From contig NZ_CP009454.1 in the NCBI RefSeq assembly GCF_000759475.1, forward strand, positions 3,906,001-3,970,000: 64,000 bases of DNA. Reading direction: 5' to 3'. Positions 18,757-28,873 of the stretch are shown in pieces. The notes under the pieces were generated by a model. That model was not told the DNA's origin. It searched no databases and worked only from the letters and a program-made list of their open reading frames with translations. Source of the stretch: Pantoea rwandensis (GTDB lineage: Bacteria; Pseudomonadota; Gammaproteobacteria; Enterobacterales; Enterobacteriaceae). Positions within the stretch are counted from its first letter, which is position 1. Each line of letters opens with the position of its first letter. The position numbers and the translations under genes were made by a program.

Positions 18757-21285
18757 CTATTTGCTGCCGAACATATCTTTGATCCAGCCAGCTACGCCAT
18801 CAGCATCTTTTTGCTCGTCCTGCGGCTGCTGAGGTGACTGCTGCTGCGGTTGCGACTCTTGCTGCTGTTGGATCTGCTGCTGCTGTTGCTGACACAGCGA
18901 GGCTGGATCCAACGTCCACACCGGCAGCGAACGCCAGGTGCTGCTGCCCGAACCACAGACGAAGTTACCGGCGGAATCGACATTCATCTGCGTAATATCT
19001 TCCGGCGGTGTCAACTGCAGCGGCATCGGGGCCTGGTTATCGAGATAGCGACGATAAATTTGCATCGCTCCGCTCGCACCATACAGCTTCGAGGTTTGGT
19101 TATTGTCGCGGCCCACCCAGGTGATGGCCACTTCTTTGCCATCAACGCCCGCAAACCAGCTGTCGATCAGATCATTGGTGGTACCCGTTTTACCTGCCAG
19201 ATGGGCATTAGGATAACGCGCGCCCAGCGCCCGCGCCGTACCGTGATCGGCGACCTGCTGCATGCTGTACAACGTCAGATAAGCCGCCTGTGCCGGTTCG
19301 ACACGCTGCGCCTGCGGGAAGCTCTGATACAGCACAGTCCCATCTTCCGCAATCACCGAGCGCACCGCAGAGAGATCTGCGCGGTTACCGCCACTGGCAA
19401 TCGACTGGAATGCCTGAGCGACTTCAATCGGTGTCAGGTTCAGGGCACCCAGCAGCATCGCTGGCACCGGATTCAGCTGATCCTTCGGTACGCCGAGCTT
19501 CGTCCAGGTATCAACCACGGAATTCAGCCCTAACGTCATACCCAGATTAACCGTTGGCACGTTCATTGAGTTGGTCAGCGCATCCACTAACATCACTTTG
19601 CCACTGAAGCGCTTGTCGTCATTCATTGGTTTCCAGATCGATCCATTAGGCTGTTTCAGCGCAATAGGTTCGTCGGCAATCCAACTGTTCAGACGATAGG
19701 TATTGGGTTGGCCTAAGGCAGTGAGATAAGTCGCCGGTTTAGCCAGTGAACCGATAGAACGACGCGCCTGCAGCGCACGGTTGTAACCGGCAAACTGCGG
19801 ATCGGCACCGCCCACCATCGCGCGCACTTCGCCGCTGAAGCGGTCAACCACCACCATCGCGGTTTCCAAATCCTTCAGACCGCGCTGTTTCTTCAGTGCC
19901 GGAATGCCATCTTCCACCGCTTTTTCTGCGGCATCCTGCGAAATCGGATCCAGCGTAGTGAAGATCTTCACGCCAGAGAGATCTTTCACCTTGTCGCCCA
20001 GTTTGGCCTGCAATTCGTTACGCACCATCTGCATAAACGCAGGCTGAGGCGTAATCACTCCGCCTTTCGGCTGCACGCCCAGCGGACGCGCTGACAGCAT
20101 GTCGTACAGCTCCTGATCGATGACATTCTGCTGTTGCAGCAGACGCAGGACCAGGTTACGACGCTCCAGCGCCAGTTTCGGGTTGCGCCATGGGTTATAG
20201 AGTGACGCCCCTTTCACCATGCCGACCAACATCGCCTGCTGATCGAGGCTCAGCTCATCCACCGGACGACCGAAGTAATACAAACTCGCCAGCGGGAAGC
20301 CACGGATCTGATCGTTGCCTGCCTGACCGAGGTACACCTCGTTGAGATACAGCTCAAGGATGCGATCTTTGCTGTAGCGCGCATCCATGATCACCGCCAT
20401 GTAAGCTTCACGCGCTTTACGCCAGAGTGAACGCTCGTTGGTAAGGAACAGGTTTTTCACCAGCTGCTGGGTCAAGGTACTGCCGCCCTGCACCGCTTTA
20501 CCGGCGGTGATATTGGCAAGGAATGCACGACCAATCGAGTACGGGCTTATGCCGTCGTGTTCGTAGAAGTGGCGGTCTTCGGTCGCGATCAGCGTGCTGA
20601 CCAGCAGATCCGGGAAGCCCGCGCGCGGCACGAACAGACGCTGCTCACCGTTCGGCGATTGCAGCATGGTGATCAAGCGTGGATCGAGGCGGAAGAAGCC
20701 AAAATCACGCCCGGTATCGAGGTTTTTGATCTCGCTCAGTTCGTTGTTGCTAAACGTCAGACGGGCGTTGATCTGCCCCTCTTTGCTGTCCGGGAAATCA
20801 AACGGACGACGCAGCAGATCGATGGTGTTGCCTTTGACGCTAAATTCGCCCGGACGGGTAATGCGCGACACTTCGCGATACTGCGTGCCTTCCAGCAGCG
20901 CAATCATCTCTTTTTTGTCGTACGACATCCCCGGCTCAAGGCTCACCATGCGGCCGTAAACAGCGGCAGGCAACTGCCACACTTTACCGTCGATGCGGCT
21001 GCGGATTTCAGAGTCGAGATAGATGCCCCAGGCAACCATCACTACCACAAAGACCAGGAAAAGCTTAATTAACCAGCCTAACCAACGACGTTTGCCGCGT
21101 GGCGGACGTTTTCCTTTCCCTTTACCTTTTGGTGGCACCGGTGTGCTCTCCTCATCATCTTCGTCAAAATCGTCCTGATCGATATCATCATCAAGCTCCC
21201 TGCGGCGACCCCGGCGCGCAGTGGTGCGCGGCGGCTTTGGCGCTTTTCCTTTACGCCCAATAGGTTCGCGATCGTTCCCAGACAT
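18757..21285 (-). CDS. mrcB: Penicillin-binding protein 1B (bifunctional transglycosylase/transpeptidase)
   Basis: PBP1B polymerises and cross-links peptidoglycan and is anchored in the inner membrane. The 842 residues (E. coli 844) show, in order, a basic/acidic cytoplasmic tail (1-65), one membrane segment (about 68-90) and a UB2H domain for LpoB (about 105-200). The GT51 domain carries the catalytic Glu in [12 protein letters not shown] and [12 protein letters not shown]. The transpeptidase domain carries the serine motif [14 protein letters not shown] and KTGTTND. The tail is unusually glutamine-rich (about 795-825), encoded by a long CAG/CTG-type repeat and probably length-variable. It is followed by its own terminator. 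Confidence 0.97.
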   Translation of the reverse strand: MSGNDREPIGRKGKAPKPPRTTARRGRRRELDDDIDQDDFDEDDEESTPVPPKGKGKGKRPPRGKRRWLGWLIKLFLVFVVVMVAWGIYLDSEIRSRIDGKVWQLPAAVYGRMVSLEPGMSYDKKEMIALLEGTQYREVSRITRPGEFSVKGNTIDLLRRPFDFPDSKEGQINARLTFSNNELSEIKNLDTGRDFGFFRLDPRLITMLQSPNGEQRLFVPRAGFPDLLVSTLIATEDRHFYEHDGISPYSIGRAFLANITAGKAVQGGSTLTQQLVKNLFLTNERSLWRKAREAYMAVIMDARYSKDRILELYLNEVYLGQAGNDQIRGFPLASLYYFGRPVDELSLDQQAMLVGMVKGASLYNPWRNPKLALERRNLVLRLLQQQNVIDQELYDMLSARPLGVQPKGGVITPQPAFMQMVRNELQAKLGDKVKDLSGVKIFTTLDPISQDAAEKAVEDGIPALKKQRGLKDLETAMVVVDRFSGEVRAMVGGADPQFAGYNRALQARRSIGSLAKPATYLTALGQPNTYRLNSWIADEPIALKQPNGSIWKPMNDDKRFSGKVMLVDALTNSMNVPTVNLGMTLGLNSVVDTWTKLGVPKDQLNPVPAMLLGALNLTPIEVAQAFQSIASGGNRADLSAVRSVIAEDGTVLYQSFPQAQRVEPAQAAYLTLYSMQQVADHGTARALGARYPNAHLAGKTGTTNDLIDSWFAGVDGKEVAITWVGRDNNQTSKLYGASGAMQIYRRYLDNQAPMPLQLTPPEDITQMNVDSAGNFVCGSGSSTWRSLPVWTLDPASLCQQQQQQIQQQQESQPQQQSPQQPQDEQKDADGVAGWIKDMFGSK

Positions 21286-21383
21286 GCTTTTATTCTCCAG
21301 GCATAGCTACGGCTGCGGCCGTTACTCTAACTGCTTTCTCGTGCTGCGCATGGCAGAACCCTCTGAATTCGATCCACAGCGTG

Positions 21384-23816
21384 TCACGATGAAAATTTCT
21401 TGGTGCGCCTTGTCGGTAAGGCGCTGGCCGGATCGTCGGGCCAGGGATGTTTGGGATAGCGTCCTTTCATCTCTTTTTGCACTTCTGGATACGCTCCCCG
21501 CCAGAACGCTGCAAGGTCACGGGTGATCTGCAACGGCCGGTGCGCGGGTGAGAGCAACTCCAGCACCAGCGGAATGCGGCCTTCGGCCACCGCGGGATTT
21601 TGCGCTTCCCCAAACATCTCCTGCATACGCACTGCCAACGCCGGAGGCTTTTCAGCATCGTAACGAATAGGCAGGCGACTTCCGGTCGGCACAGTGTAAT
21701 GAGTTGGCAGCACAGTATCCAGCCGCTGACGTTGTGACCATGTCAGCAAATGTAATAATGCGCTGACAAGATTGACGCCCTGCAGACTCCTGAGATCGCG
21801 CACGGATCCCATCTCGGGTAACAGCCAGCGTTCAAGCGAATCGAGCAAGCTCTCATCATCCAGCGCTGGCCACGCCTCTTCCGGCAGCCAGGACGCGGCA
21901 CAGTGCAAGCGCAAGCGCAGCTGTTCGGCTTCGGGGGTCCAGCCGAGTACCGAGAGCCCTTTTTCGCGGATCCAGCGCAACATCGCCGGGTGTAAAATCT
22001 CCGGTTCCGGTCGCGCCTGCGGCTGTGCTTTTAGGACCAGCGCACCCACGAGTTCCCGTTTCCAGGCGCGCAATGTCCCTTTCTCTTCATCCCATTCCAC
22101 ATCAATGCGCTGCGACACCAGTGCAGGACATTGCTGGCGTAACGCACTTATCTCTACCGGCAGCGCCAGTAACATGCGCGCTTCGGCGGCACTGGCGCCC
22201 TGTAACAGGGTCGGCGCGATTAACCACTCATAGCGACTCAGGCCATCCTGTTCATCCAGCATCGCGCCGATACCGTTAGCCAGCTGATAGCGTGCGCTGT
22301 CGCCTCGCCGCTGCGCCAGACGATCGGCAAAGCCTGCCACCAATAATGCGGGGAAAAGATCGGGATTGACGCGACCATCGCTGGCATTCAACCGTTGCTG
22401 CCATTGACGCGCGCGCCTTTGCCAATGCGGCTGTGGTCGATTAAGGGCATCGCGCAAATCTGCACTACCGTTGCGCGGTGGATCTTCCAGTATCGCCACC
22501 AGCAGAGCGGCACTGGCGATGGCATCGTGGCTCTGTGCCGCACACAGAATCGCCGTCAAACGCGGATCGCTGCCAAGCGTCGCCATTTTACGGCCGCGCG
22601 CGTTAAGCCTGCCGTTTTCTAATGCGCCTAAGCGCGTGAGCAAAGCCTGTGCCGCTCGCAAGCTGCGTGGCGGTGGCGCGTCCAGCCAGCAGAGCTGTGA
22701 CGCATCCTGGCAACCCCATTGCAGCAAATCGATCTGCAGCGCGGCCAAATCGCTATTGAGGATTTCGGGTTCACTTTGCGCCGCTGCACGCATCGCCTGC
22801 TCCTGCGGCAGCAAATGCAGGCAAATGCCGGGTTCAAGACGCCCGGCTCGCCCGGCTCGCTGGGTCATGGAAGCCTGGCTGATGCGTTGCGTTTGCAGGC
22901 GCGTTACGCCGCTACGCATATCAAACTGTGCCGAACGCTCCAGCGCGCTATCCACCACTAAGCGGATACCTTCAATGGTGAGACTGGTTTCGGCAATGTT
23001 AGTGGCGAGCACCACTTTGCGGCGACCGGCGGGCGCAGGCAGAATCGCGCGACGCTGCGCATCCAATGAGAGCGCACCATATAAAGGAGAGAGATCCACG
23101 TCTTCACCGACGCGGGATTCCAGCTCGCGCTTCACGCGCTCAATCTCTGCCACGCCCGGCAGGAACAACAGCAGCGAACCCGACTCCTCACGCAGCAACT
23201 GCGCCACTTCTCGCGCCACCGCTTCGTCAAAACGCTGTTGCGGGTTGAGAGAGGCATAACGGCGTGTCACCGGAAAGCTGCGTCCTTCAGAGACAATAAA
23301 AGGCGCAGCAGGCAGCAGCTGACGCAACCGATCGTTATCCAGCGTTGCGGACATCAGCAGAATTTTCAGGTCATCGCGCAGCCCCTGTTGTACATCCAGC
23401 AGCAGCGCCAGTGCTAAATCGGCCTGCAGACTACGCTCATGAAACTCATCGAGGATCACCAGCGACACGCCTTCAAGCATGGGATCGCGCTGCAGCATGC
23501 GTGTCAGAATGCCTTCGGTCACCACTTCCAGTCGCGTATGGGGGCCGCAGCAGTTTTCGCCGCGCATACGGTATCCCACAGTGGCTCCGGGCTGTTCACC
23601 CAACTGATCCGCCAGGCGCTGCGCCACATTACGCGCCGCCAGACGACGCGGCTCAAGCATAATGATGCGCCCCGTCAGCACCGACTGCTGTAGCAATTGC
23701 AGCGGCAGCCAGGTCGATTTTCCCGCGCCGGTGGGTGCCGCCAGTAAAACTTGTGATGACTGAGACAATGCATCGAGCAATGCAGGCAGCACCTCACTTA
23801 CCGGTAATTCACTCAC
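21384..23816 (-). CDS. hrpB: ATP-dependent RNA helicase-like protein HrpB
   Basis: HrpB is a DExH-box helicase-like protein of unclear cellular target. The 810-residue product has Walker A in APTGAGKSTW, motif II as DEFHERS, SATLD (motif III), ATNIAETSLTIEGI and QRAGRAGRLEPG (motifs V and VI), then a helicase-associated domain and the HrpB-specific C-terminal region. I place the start at a GTG (VSELPVSEVL) with a GGGAG ribosome site five bases upstream; the E. coli protein begins at the matching point. An ATG 30 bases further upstream (23846) is possible but lacks that support. The gene is divergent from thpR with 64 bases between them. Confidence 0.95.
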   Translation of the reverse strand: MSELPVSEVLPALLDALSQSSQVLLAAPTGAGKSTWLPLQLLQQSVLTGRIIMLEPRRLAARNVAQRLADQLGEQPGATVGYRMRGENCCGPHTRLEVVTEGILTRMLQRDPMLEGVSLVILDEFHERSLQADLALALLLDVQQGLRDDLKILLMSATLDNDRLRQLLPAAPFIVSEGRSFPVTRRYASLNPQQRFDEAVAREVAQLLREESGSLLLFLPGVAEIERVKRELESRVGEDVDLSPLYGALSLDAQRRAILPAPAGRRKVVLATNIAETSLTIEGIRLVVDSALERSAQFDMRSGVTRLQTQRISQASMTQRAGRAGRLEPGICLHLLPQEQAMRAAAQSEPEILNSDLAALQIDLLQWGCQDASQLCWLDAPPPRSLRAAQALLTRLGALENGRLNARGRKMATLGSDPRLTAILCAAQSHDAIASAALLVAILEDPPRNGSADLRDALNRPQPHWQRRARQWQQRLNASDGRVNPDLFPALLVAGFADRLAQRRGDSARYQLANGIGAMLDEQDGLSRYEWLIAPTLLQGASAAEARMLLALPVEISALRQQCPALVSQRIDVEWDEEKGTLRAWKRELVGALVLKAQPQARPEPEILHPAMLRWIREKGLSVLGWTPEAEQLRLRLHCAASWLPEEAWPALDDESLLDSLERWLLPEMGSVRDLRSLQGVNLVSALLHLLTWSQRQRLDTVLPTHYTVPTGSRLPIRYDAEKPPALAVRMQEMFGEAQNPAVAEGRIPLVLELLSPAHRPLQITRDLAAFWRGAYPEVQKEMKGRYPKHPWPDDPASALPTRRTKKFSS

Positions 23817-23880
23817 ACTTAACTCCCACTCTGCCTGTGCTAACATGGCGCGCATTGTAGCACTCAACGGCCACGTCACC

Positions 23881-24420
23881 ATGTCGATACAACGTCTGTT
23901 TTTTGCCCTCGAACTGCCCGCGCCGCTCCAGCAACAGCTGGTACAGTGGCGTGCAGATCACTTTGCAGAAGAGGCAGGAAAACCGGTGGCCGCCGCCAAT
24001 CTGCATCTGACGCTGGCGTTTCTGGGGGATGTCAGTGCTGAGACCTCGCAGCAGTTACAGCAGTTAGCTTCGCGCATTGTCCAGCCCGGTTTTAGCCTGG
24101 ATTTGGATGATGCGGGGCACTGGCCGCGTCCTGGCGTCGTGTGGCTTGGCTGCCAACGTGCGCCGCGTGGCTTGTTGCAGTTAGCGAGCTTGCTGCGTGC
24201 GCAGGCGGCACGACACGGCTGCGCGCAGAGTGCGCAGCCTTTTCATCCGCATATCACCCTGTTGCGCCACGCCACACAAAAAGTGGCCTTACCACCGCGC
24301 GGCTTTCACTGGCGCTACGATGTCAGTGACTTTGCGCTGTTCTCATCGACTTTTAGTCAGGGACGCACCCGTTATCGGCGGCTGGCGCGCTGGCCATTGC
24401 CTTCTTCGTCAGGAGCCTGA
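23881..24420 (+). CDS. thpR: RNA 2',3'-cyclic phosphodiesterase ThpR (LigT)
   Basis: ThpR belongs to the 2H phosphoesterases. It opens 2',3'-cyclic phosphate RNA ends and can ligate tRNA halves in reverse. The 179 residues carry both HxTx motifs at the expected spacing, His42-Leu-Thr44 (NLHLTLAFLGD) and His124-Ile-Thr126 (FHPHITLLRH). The ATG at 23881 (MSIQRLFFALELP) aligns with E. coli; an upstream in-frame ATG at 23845 lacks support. sfsA starts at the base after its stop codon, so the two are co-transcribed. Confidence 0.96.
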   Translation: MSIQRLFFALELPAPLQQQLVQWRADHFAEEAGKPVAAANLHLTLAFLGDVSAETSQQLQQLASRIVQPGFSLDLDDAGHWPRPGVVWLGCQRAPRGLLQLASLLRAQAARHGCAQSAQPFHPHITLLRHATQKVALPPRGFHWRYDVSDFALFSSTFSQGRTRYRRLARWPLPSSSGA

Positions 24421-25137
24421 ATGCAGTTTGATCCACCGCTAAAACCCGCTCGTCTTATCGCGCGCTATAAGCGCTTTCTTGCCGATGTCGTGACACCAGA
24501 GGGTGAGACACTGACCATTCACTGCGCCAACACCGGCGCGATGACCGGCTGCGCCACACCGGGTGATACCGTGTGGTATTCCACTTCAGACAGCACCACG
24601 CGCAAGTATCCGCACAGCTGGGAACTGACCGAGACACAACAAGGCCACTGGATCTGTGTGAACACCCTCAGAGCCAATCAACTGGTGCGTGAAGCCTTAA
24701 CCCTTGACGCGATTCCAGAATTGTCCGCTTACAGCCACTGCCAACCTGAAGTGAAATACGGTACGGAAAAAAGCCGAATTGACTTCCTGCTGCAAGCGGA
24801 GGGCAGATCAAACTGCTATATTGAAGTCAAGTCCGTCACCCTTTTACAGCAGGGTAAAGGCTTTTTTCCGGATGCGGTGACGGCTCGGGGACAGAAGCAT
24901 CTGCGCGAACTCAGTACTATCGCGGCAGAGGGTCATCGAGCTGTTTTGTTGTTCGCCGTTCTGCATACGGGGATTGAGGACGTCTCCCCGGCGCGCCATA
25001 TCGACGCACACTACGCAGAACTACTGGGACAGGCTCAACGCTGTGGAGTGGAAGTGTTGGCGTATCAGGCTCAGATTTCACCTGCTCAAATGTTACTCAC
25101 TCAGCCCGTCGCCGTGACGATTAACGCAGAGTTGTAA
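24421..25137 (+). CDS. sfsA: DNA/RNA nuclease SfsA (sugar fermentation stimulation protein)
   Basis: The 238-residue product has the SfsA layout: an N-terminal OB-like part ([20 protein letters not shown]) and a nuclease-like core with [13 protein letters not shown] and [12 protein letters not shown], whose Asp and Glu-x-Lys resemble a PD-(D/E)XK active site. The name comes from suppression of maltose-fermentation defects in E. coli; nuclease activity has been suggested for the family. AGGAGCCTGA immediately precedes the ATG. It is followed by 257 non-coding bases before dksA. Confidence 0.95.
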   Translation: MQFDPPLKPARLIARYKRFLADVVTPEGETLTIHCANTGAMTGCATPGDTVWYSTSDSTTRKYPHSWELTETQQGHWICVNTLRANQLVREALTLDAIPELSAYSHCQPEVKYGTEKSRIDFLLQAEGRSNCYIEVKSVTLLQQGKGFFPDAVTARGQKHLRELSTIAAEGHRAVLLFAVLHTGIEDVSPARHIDAHYAELLGQAQRCGVEVLAYQAQISPAQMLLTQPVAVTINAEL

Positions 25138-25394
25138 TATTTATAGCAATTTGCTGTGATAGGAATGTTCTGGCCGGTGCGCTAAATACGCTGTTCCTCA
25201 CAGGCTTGTCAAGGTGCGAATATGAATAATTGCCAACCTTGACTGCTTCTGCTATTTATAGCGGCCTGTTTTTTCCCTGATGGGAATCGATATACCCCTT
25301 AATAATTCGCGTTGCAGGCAGTCGGTGGTCATTTAGCCAATGCACATGCAACCTGAAGTATGACGGGAAGGGCGTGTTATCCAGGAGAAACAAC
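25138..25394. other. sfsA-dksA intergenic region with inverted and direct repeats
   Basis: This 257-bp AT-richer gap should hold the dksA promoter. Visible structure includes an inverted repeat GTCAAGGT/ACCTTGAC (25208-25215 with 25236-25243, 20-base loop) and the decamer TATTTATAGC twice in direct orientation (25138-25147 and 25253-25262). No convincing -35/-10 pair was found. Confidence 0.45.
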
Positions 25395-25850
25395 ATGCAA
25401 GAAGGGCAAAACCGTAAAACATCGTCCCTGAGTATCCTCGCCATCGCTGGTGTGGAGCCGTATCAGGTGAAACCGGGCGAAGAGTATATGAACGACGCCC
25501 AACTGAGCCATTTCCGCAAGATTCTGGAAGCCTGGCGCAACCAACTTCGGGATGAAGTAGACCGCACTGTGTCACATATGCAGGACGAAGCTGCTAACTT
25601 CCCGGATCCGGTAGACCGTGCCGCACAGGAAGAAGAGTTCAGTCTGGAATTACGTAACCGCGATCGTGAGCGTAAACTGATCAAAAAGATCGAAAAAACG
25701 CTGAAGAAAGTGGATGACGACGATTTCGGCTACTGTGATTCTTGTGGTGTAGAAATTGGTATTCGTCGCCTTGAAGCGCGTCCGACCGCCGATCTCTGCA
25801 TCGACTGCAAAACGCTGGCTGAAATCCGCGAGAAGCAGATGGCAGGCTAA
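25395..25850 (+). CDS. dksA: RNA polymerase-binding transcription factor DksA
   Basis: DksA inserts into the RNA polymerase secondary channel and with ppGpp controls rRNA and amino-acid promoters. The 151 residues match E. coli. Coiled-coil arms span about 35-108 with the acidic tip Asp71 and Asp74 ([13 protein letters not shown]), and the four-cysteine zinc finger is Cys114, Cys117, Cys135 and Cys138 (YCDSCG and LCIDCKT). An AGGAG site precedes the ATG at 25395 ([13 protein letters not shown]). gluQ follows after 70 bases containing a strong hairpin, as is known for enteric dksA-gluQ pairs. Confidence 0.98.
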   Translation: MQEGQNRKTSSLSILAIAGVEPYQVKPGEEYMNDAQLSHFRKILEAWRNQLRDEVDRTVSHMQDEAANFPDPVDRAAQEEEFSLELRNRDRERKLIKKIEKTLKKVDDDDFGYCDSCGVEIGIRRLEARPTADLCIDCKTLAEIREKQMAG

Positions 25851-25870
25851 TGGCCGTGAGCAGACTGTCG

Positions 25871-25909
25871 CCGCACTGCCGGGAAAACCACTGTTTTCCC
25901 GACGTGCGG
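25871..25909 (+). terminator. Hairpin between dksA and gluQ
   Basis: A two-part stem, CCGCAC/GTGCGG outside and GGGAAAAC/GTTTTCCC inside (25881-25888 with 25893-25900), lies between dksA and gluQ and ends 11 bases before the gluQ ATG. There is no T-run afterwards. It could attenuate transcription or block ribosome access to gluQ. Confidence 0.7.
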
Positions 25910-25920
25910 TGCACCTCAAT

Positions 25921-26856
25921 ATGACCGCACTCCTCTCCTCCTGCGTTGGGCGCTTCGCCCCCTCTCCTTCTGGTGATCTGCATTTTGGTTCGCTGATAGC
26001 CGCATTAGGCAGCTATCTGAGCGCACGTGCGCAACAAGGCCGCTGGCTGGTGCGCATTGAAGATATCGATCCACCACGGGAAGTGGCAGGCGCAGCCACG
26101 CGCATCCTGCAACAGCTGGAACACTATGGCCTGCATTGGGATGGCGACGTGTTATGGCAGTCGCAGCGCCATGATGCCTACCGGGAAGCGCTGAATTGGC
26201 TGCAACAGCATCGTCAAAGCTACTTCTGCACCTGCACGCGCAGTCGTATTCAGCAGCTCGGGGGCTTCTATGACGGCCACTGCCGGGAATTGCATCTCCC
26301 CGCAGAAAACGCCGCGCTGCGTTTGCGTCAGCATCGGCCGGTGTATGGCTTTGACGATCGCCTGCGTGGTCACTTAGCCGCCGAACCCTCGCTGGCGGAA
26401 GAGGACTTTATTATCCATCGTCGGGATGGGCTGTTTGCTTACAACCTGGCGGTGGTGGTGGATGACCATTTTCAGGGTGTAACGGAAATCGTTCGTGGGG
26501 CAGATTTGATCGAACCCACGGTGCGTCAAATCGCGCTCTACCAGCAGTTCGACTGGCCGGTGCCGGCATATCTGCACCTGCCACTGGCCATCAATGACGA
26601 GGGTAATAAGCTCTCGAAACAGAATCATGCGCCCGCTTTACCCGCGGGGGACGCGCGTCCATTGCTGGTGCACGCGTTGCGTTTGTTGGGTCAACCGATA
26701 CTGGAGGGTTGGCAAGATGCCACCACGGAGCAATTACTGAAGCACGCAGTGGCTCGGTGGAGTATCCAACTGATCCCACAACAGAACGCGCGAATAGCGG
26801 ATGAGGCGACATCGCCATTCCTAAATGGTTCGCAACAGGCTATGATTAGCCGCTGA
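25921..26856 (+). CDS. gluQ: Glutamyl-Q tRNA(Asp) synthetase GluQ
   Basis: GluQ is a shortened glutamyl-tRNA synthetase that attaches glutamate to the queuosine base of tRNA(Asp). The 311 residues have the catalytic core [17 protein letters not shown] (HIGH-like), the zinc-binding cysteines in [20 protein letters not shown], the [20 protein letters not shown] core and the KMSKS-like [12 protein letters not shown], but no anticodon-binding domain, as expected. I chose the ATG at 25921. The frame is open further upstream and a GTG at 25909 is also possible, and no clear ribosome site is seen because the hairpin lies there. Weak translation is likely. Confidence 0.93.
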   Translation: MTALLSSCVGRFAPSPSGDLHFGSLIAALGSYLSARAQQGRWLVRIEDIDPPREVAGAATRILQQLEHYGLHWDGDVLWQSQRHDAYREALNWLQQHRQSYFCTCTRSRIQQLGGFYDGHCRELHLPAENAALRLRQHRPVYGFDDRLRGHLAAEPSLAEEDFIIHRRDGLFAYNLAVVVDDHFQGVTEIVRGADLIEPTVRQIALYQQFDWPVPAYLHLPLAINDEGNKLSKQNHAPALPAGDARPLLVHALRLLGQPILEGWQDATTEQLLKHAVARWSIQLIPQQNARIADEATSPFLNGSQQAMISR

Positions 26857-26893
26857 TTTATTAACACCCTTTTTATCACTGTCGAGGTGTCCC

Positions 26894-28309
26894 ATTTTTA
26901 CCCGAGTCGCAAATTTTTGCCGGAGAGTCCTCAAGCGTGACGAGGAAGCGCCTGAAGAGGTGGAAACTGAAAGTCTGATGACCGTCATTCCCCGTGAAAG
27001 CCATAACATCTCACGCAAAGATATCAGCGAAAACGCCCTTAAAGTGCTGTATCGCCTGAATAAAGCCGGTTTCGAAGCTTACCTGGTAGGCGGCGGCGTG
27101 CGCGATTTGCTGCTGGGTAAGAAGCCAAAAGACTTTGATATCACCACCAACGCCACGCCTGAGCAGATGCGTAAACTATTCCGCAACTGCCGCCTCGTGG
27201 GGCGTCGTTTTCGCCTGGCGCACGTGATGTTCGGTCCTGAAGTGATCGAAGTCGCGACCTTCCGTGGTCATCACCAGGAAGAAGCGGAAGACGATCGCAA
27301 CAATTCCCAGCGCGGTCAGAACGGCATGCTGCTGCGTGATAACATTTTTGGCAGCATCGAAGATGATGCGCAGCGCCGCGATCTCACCATCAACAGTCTG
27401 TATTACAGCGTGGCGGATTTCTCCGTACGTGATTACGTGGGTGGGTTGCAGGATCTGGAAGACGGCGTGATCCGACTGATTGGCGATCCGGAAACGCGTT
27501 ACCGCGAAGATCCGGTACGTATGCTGCGCGTGGTGCGTTTTGCCGCCAAGCTGGAGATGCGCATTGCCGCGGAAACTGCCGAGCCGATTCCGCGCCTGGC
27601 AACACTGCTAAATGACATCCCGCCTGCGCGTCTGTTCGAAGAATCCCTCAAACTACTGCAAGCCGGTTACGGATTCCGTACCTATCAGATGATGCGTGAG
27701 TACCATCTGTTCCAGCCGCTGTTCCCTACCCTGACGCGTGGCTTCACTGCCGAGAGCGACAGCCTGATGGAGAAAATGCTGGCGCAGGTGCTGAAGAACA
27801 CCGATAACCGCATTCAGAACGATATGCGCGTCAATCCGGCCTTCCTGTTTGCCGCGATGTTCTGGTATCCGCAGCTGGAATCGGCCCAACGCATTGCGCA
27901 GGAAAGCGGACTGACCTATTACGACGCCTTTGCGCTGTCGATGAATGAAACGCTGGATGAAGCCTGCCGTGCGCTGGCAATTCCTAAGCGTATCACTACC
28001 CTGATTCGCGATATCTGGCAGCTGCAGCTGCGCATGTCGCGTCGTCATGGCAAACGCGCCTGGAAGCTGATGGAGCATCCTAAATTCCGTGCCGCTTATG
28101 ATCTGCTGGCGCTGCGAGCCGATGTGGAAAACAACCGCGAACTGCAAAGCCTGACCCATTGGTGGGGCGAGTTCCAGGCGGCGGCTCCGGTCGAGCAGAA
28201 AACCATGATGAACACGCTGGGCGATGATCCGGTGGCACCGCGTCGCAAACCGCGTCGCCCGCGCCGTCGTCCAACCGGCCCACGCCGCGATACCAATAGC
28301 GCATCATGA
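26894..28309 (+). CDS. pcnB: Poly(A) polymerase I PcnB (apparent AUU start)
   Basis: PcnB adds 3' poly(A) tails that target RNAs for decay and controls ColE1-type plasmid copy number through RNA I. The core shows [19 protein letters not shown] with the catalytic Asp pair, [20 protein letters not shown] and [11 protein letters not shown], and a basic, arginine-rich tail (about 440-465). No ATG precedes codon 29. The frame opens with ATT at 26894 (codons reading [20 protein letters not shown]), which aligns residue for residue with the start of E. coli PcnB. The E. coli gene is known to use the rare, inefficient AUU start. GAGG sits about 7 bases upstream. This gives 471 residues. A GTG at 26960 is the first conventional start. 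It overlaps folK. Confidence 0.93.
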   Translation: MFTRVANFCRRVLKRDEEAPEEVETESLMTVIPRESHNISRKDISENALKVLYRLNKAGFEAYLVGGGVRDLLLGKKPKDFDITTNATPEQMRKLFRNCRLVGRRFRLAHVMFGPEVIEVATFRGHHQEEAEDDRNNSQRGQNGMLLRDNIFGSIEDDAQRRDLTINSLYYSVADFSVRDYVGGLQDLEDGVIRLIGDPETRYREDPVRMLRVVRFAAKLEMRIAAETAEPIPRLATLLNDIPPARLFEESLKLLQAGYGFRTYQMMREYHLFQPLFPTLTRGFTAESDSLMEKMLAQVLKNTDNRIQNDMRVNPAFLFAAMFWYPQLESAQRIAQESGLTYYDAFALSMNETLDEACRALAIPKRITTLIRDIWQLQLRMSRRHGKRAWKLMEHPKFRAAYDLLALRADVENNRELQSLTHWWGEFQAAAPVEQKTMMNTLGDDPVAPRRKPRRPRRRPTGPRRDTNSAS

Positions 28310-28791
28310 TTCGCGTTTACCTCGCATTAGGCAGTAATCTGGCCGATCCGCTGCATCAGGTTGATGCAGCGCTGGCCGCGCTTGATGCGATACCGCACAC
28401 CTCGCGCGTTGCAACGTCTTCACTGTACCGCACACCACCGTACGGCCCGCCAGATCAGCCTGATTACCTGAATGCGGTGGTCGCGCTGGACACCACGCTG
28501 GAAGCTGAAGCCTTGCTCGATCATACGCAACGTATCGAGCTGGAGCATGGGCGCGTGCGCAAAGCGGAGCGCTGGGGACCGCGCACCCTCGATATCGACA
28601 TCATGCTGTTTGGTCAGCAGACGATTCACACTCCACGCCTCACCGTGCCGCACTACGACATGCACAACCGCGCGTTTATGCTGGTACCGCTGCTGGAAAT
28701 CGCGCCAGGCCTGCGCTTGCCCAACGGTCAGCCACTGACCGGCATCCTCGCCACGCTGGATCGCAGCACCATCCGCTTGTGGTCTGAGTAG
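28306..28791 (+). CDS. folK: 2-amino-4-hydroxy-6-hydroxymethyldihydropteridine diphosphokinase FolK
   Basis: FolK transfers pyrophosphate from ATP to hydroxymethyl-dihydropterin in folate synthesis. The 161-residue product (E. coli 159) has the N-terminal [12 protein letters not shown], the loop [19 protein letters not shown], and the signature [15 protein letters not shown] with the magnesium-binding Asp pair followed by [18 protein letters not shown]. The ATG overlaps the pcnB stop (ATGA), so translation is coupled to the weakly initiated pcnB. The pcnB-folK-panBC order matches E. coli. Confidence 0.98.
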   Translation: MIRVYLALGSNLADPLHQVDAALAALDAIPHTSRVATSSLYRTPPYGPPDQPDYLNAVVALDTTLEAEALLDHTQRIELEHGRVRKAERWGPRTLDIDIMLFGQQTIHTPRLTVPHYDMHNRAFMLVPLLEIAPGLRLPNGQPLTGILATLDRSTIRLWSE

Positions 28792-28873
28792 GCAGCAATA
28801 ATCGCACTACGGTCGTATCGCCTTTTCAATCAATCCAGTACACTGCGCGCATCAGAAAACTCTGGAGTGTGCG

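Noticed and set aside
22471..23259. 262-codon open frame antisense to hrpB
   Set aside because: It lies entirely opposite a well-supported helicase gene, is Ser/Arg/Ala-rich as expected for an antisense shadow in GC-rich DNA, and has no recognisable domain.
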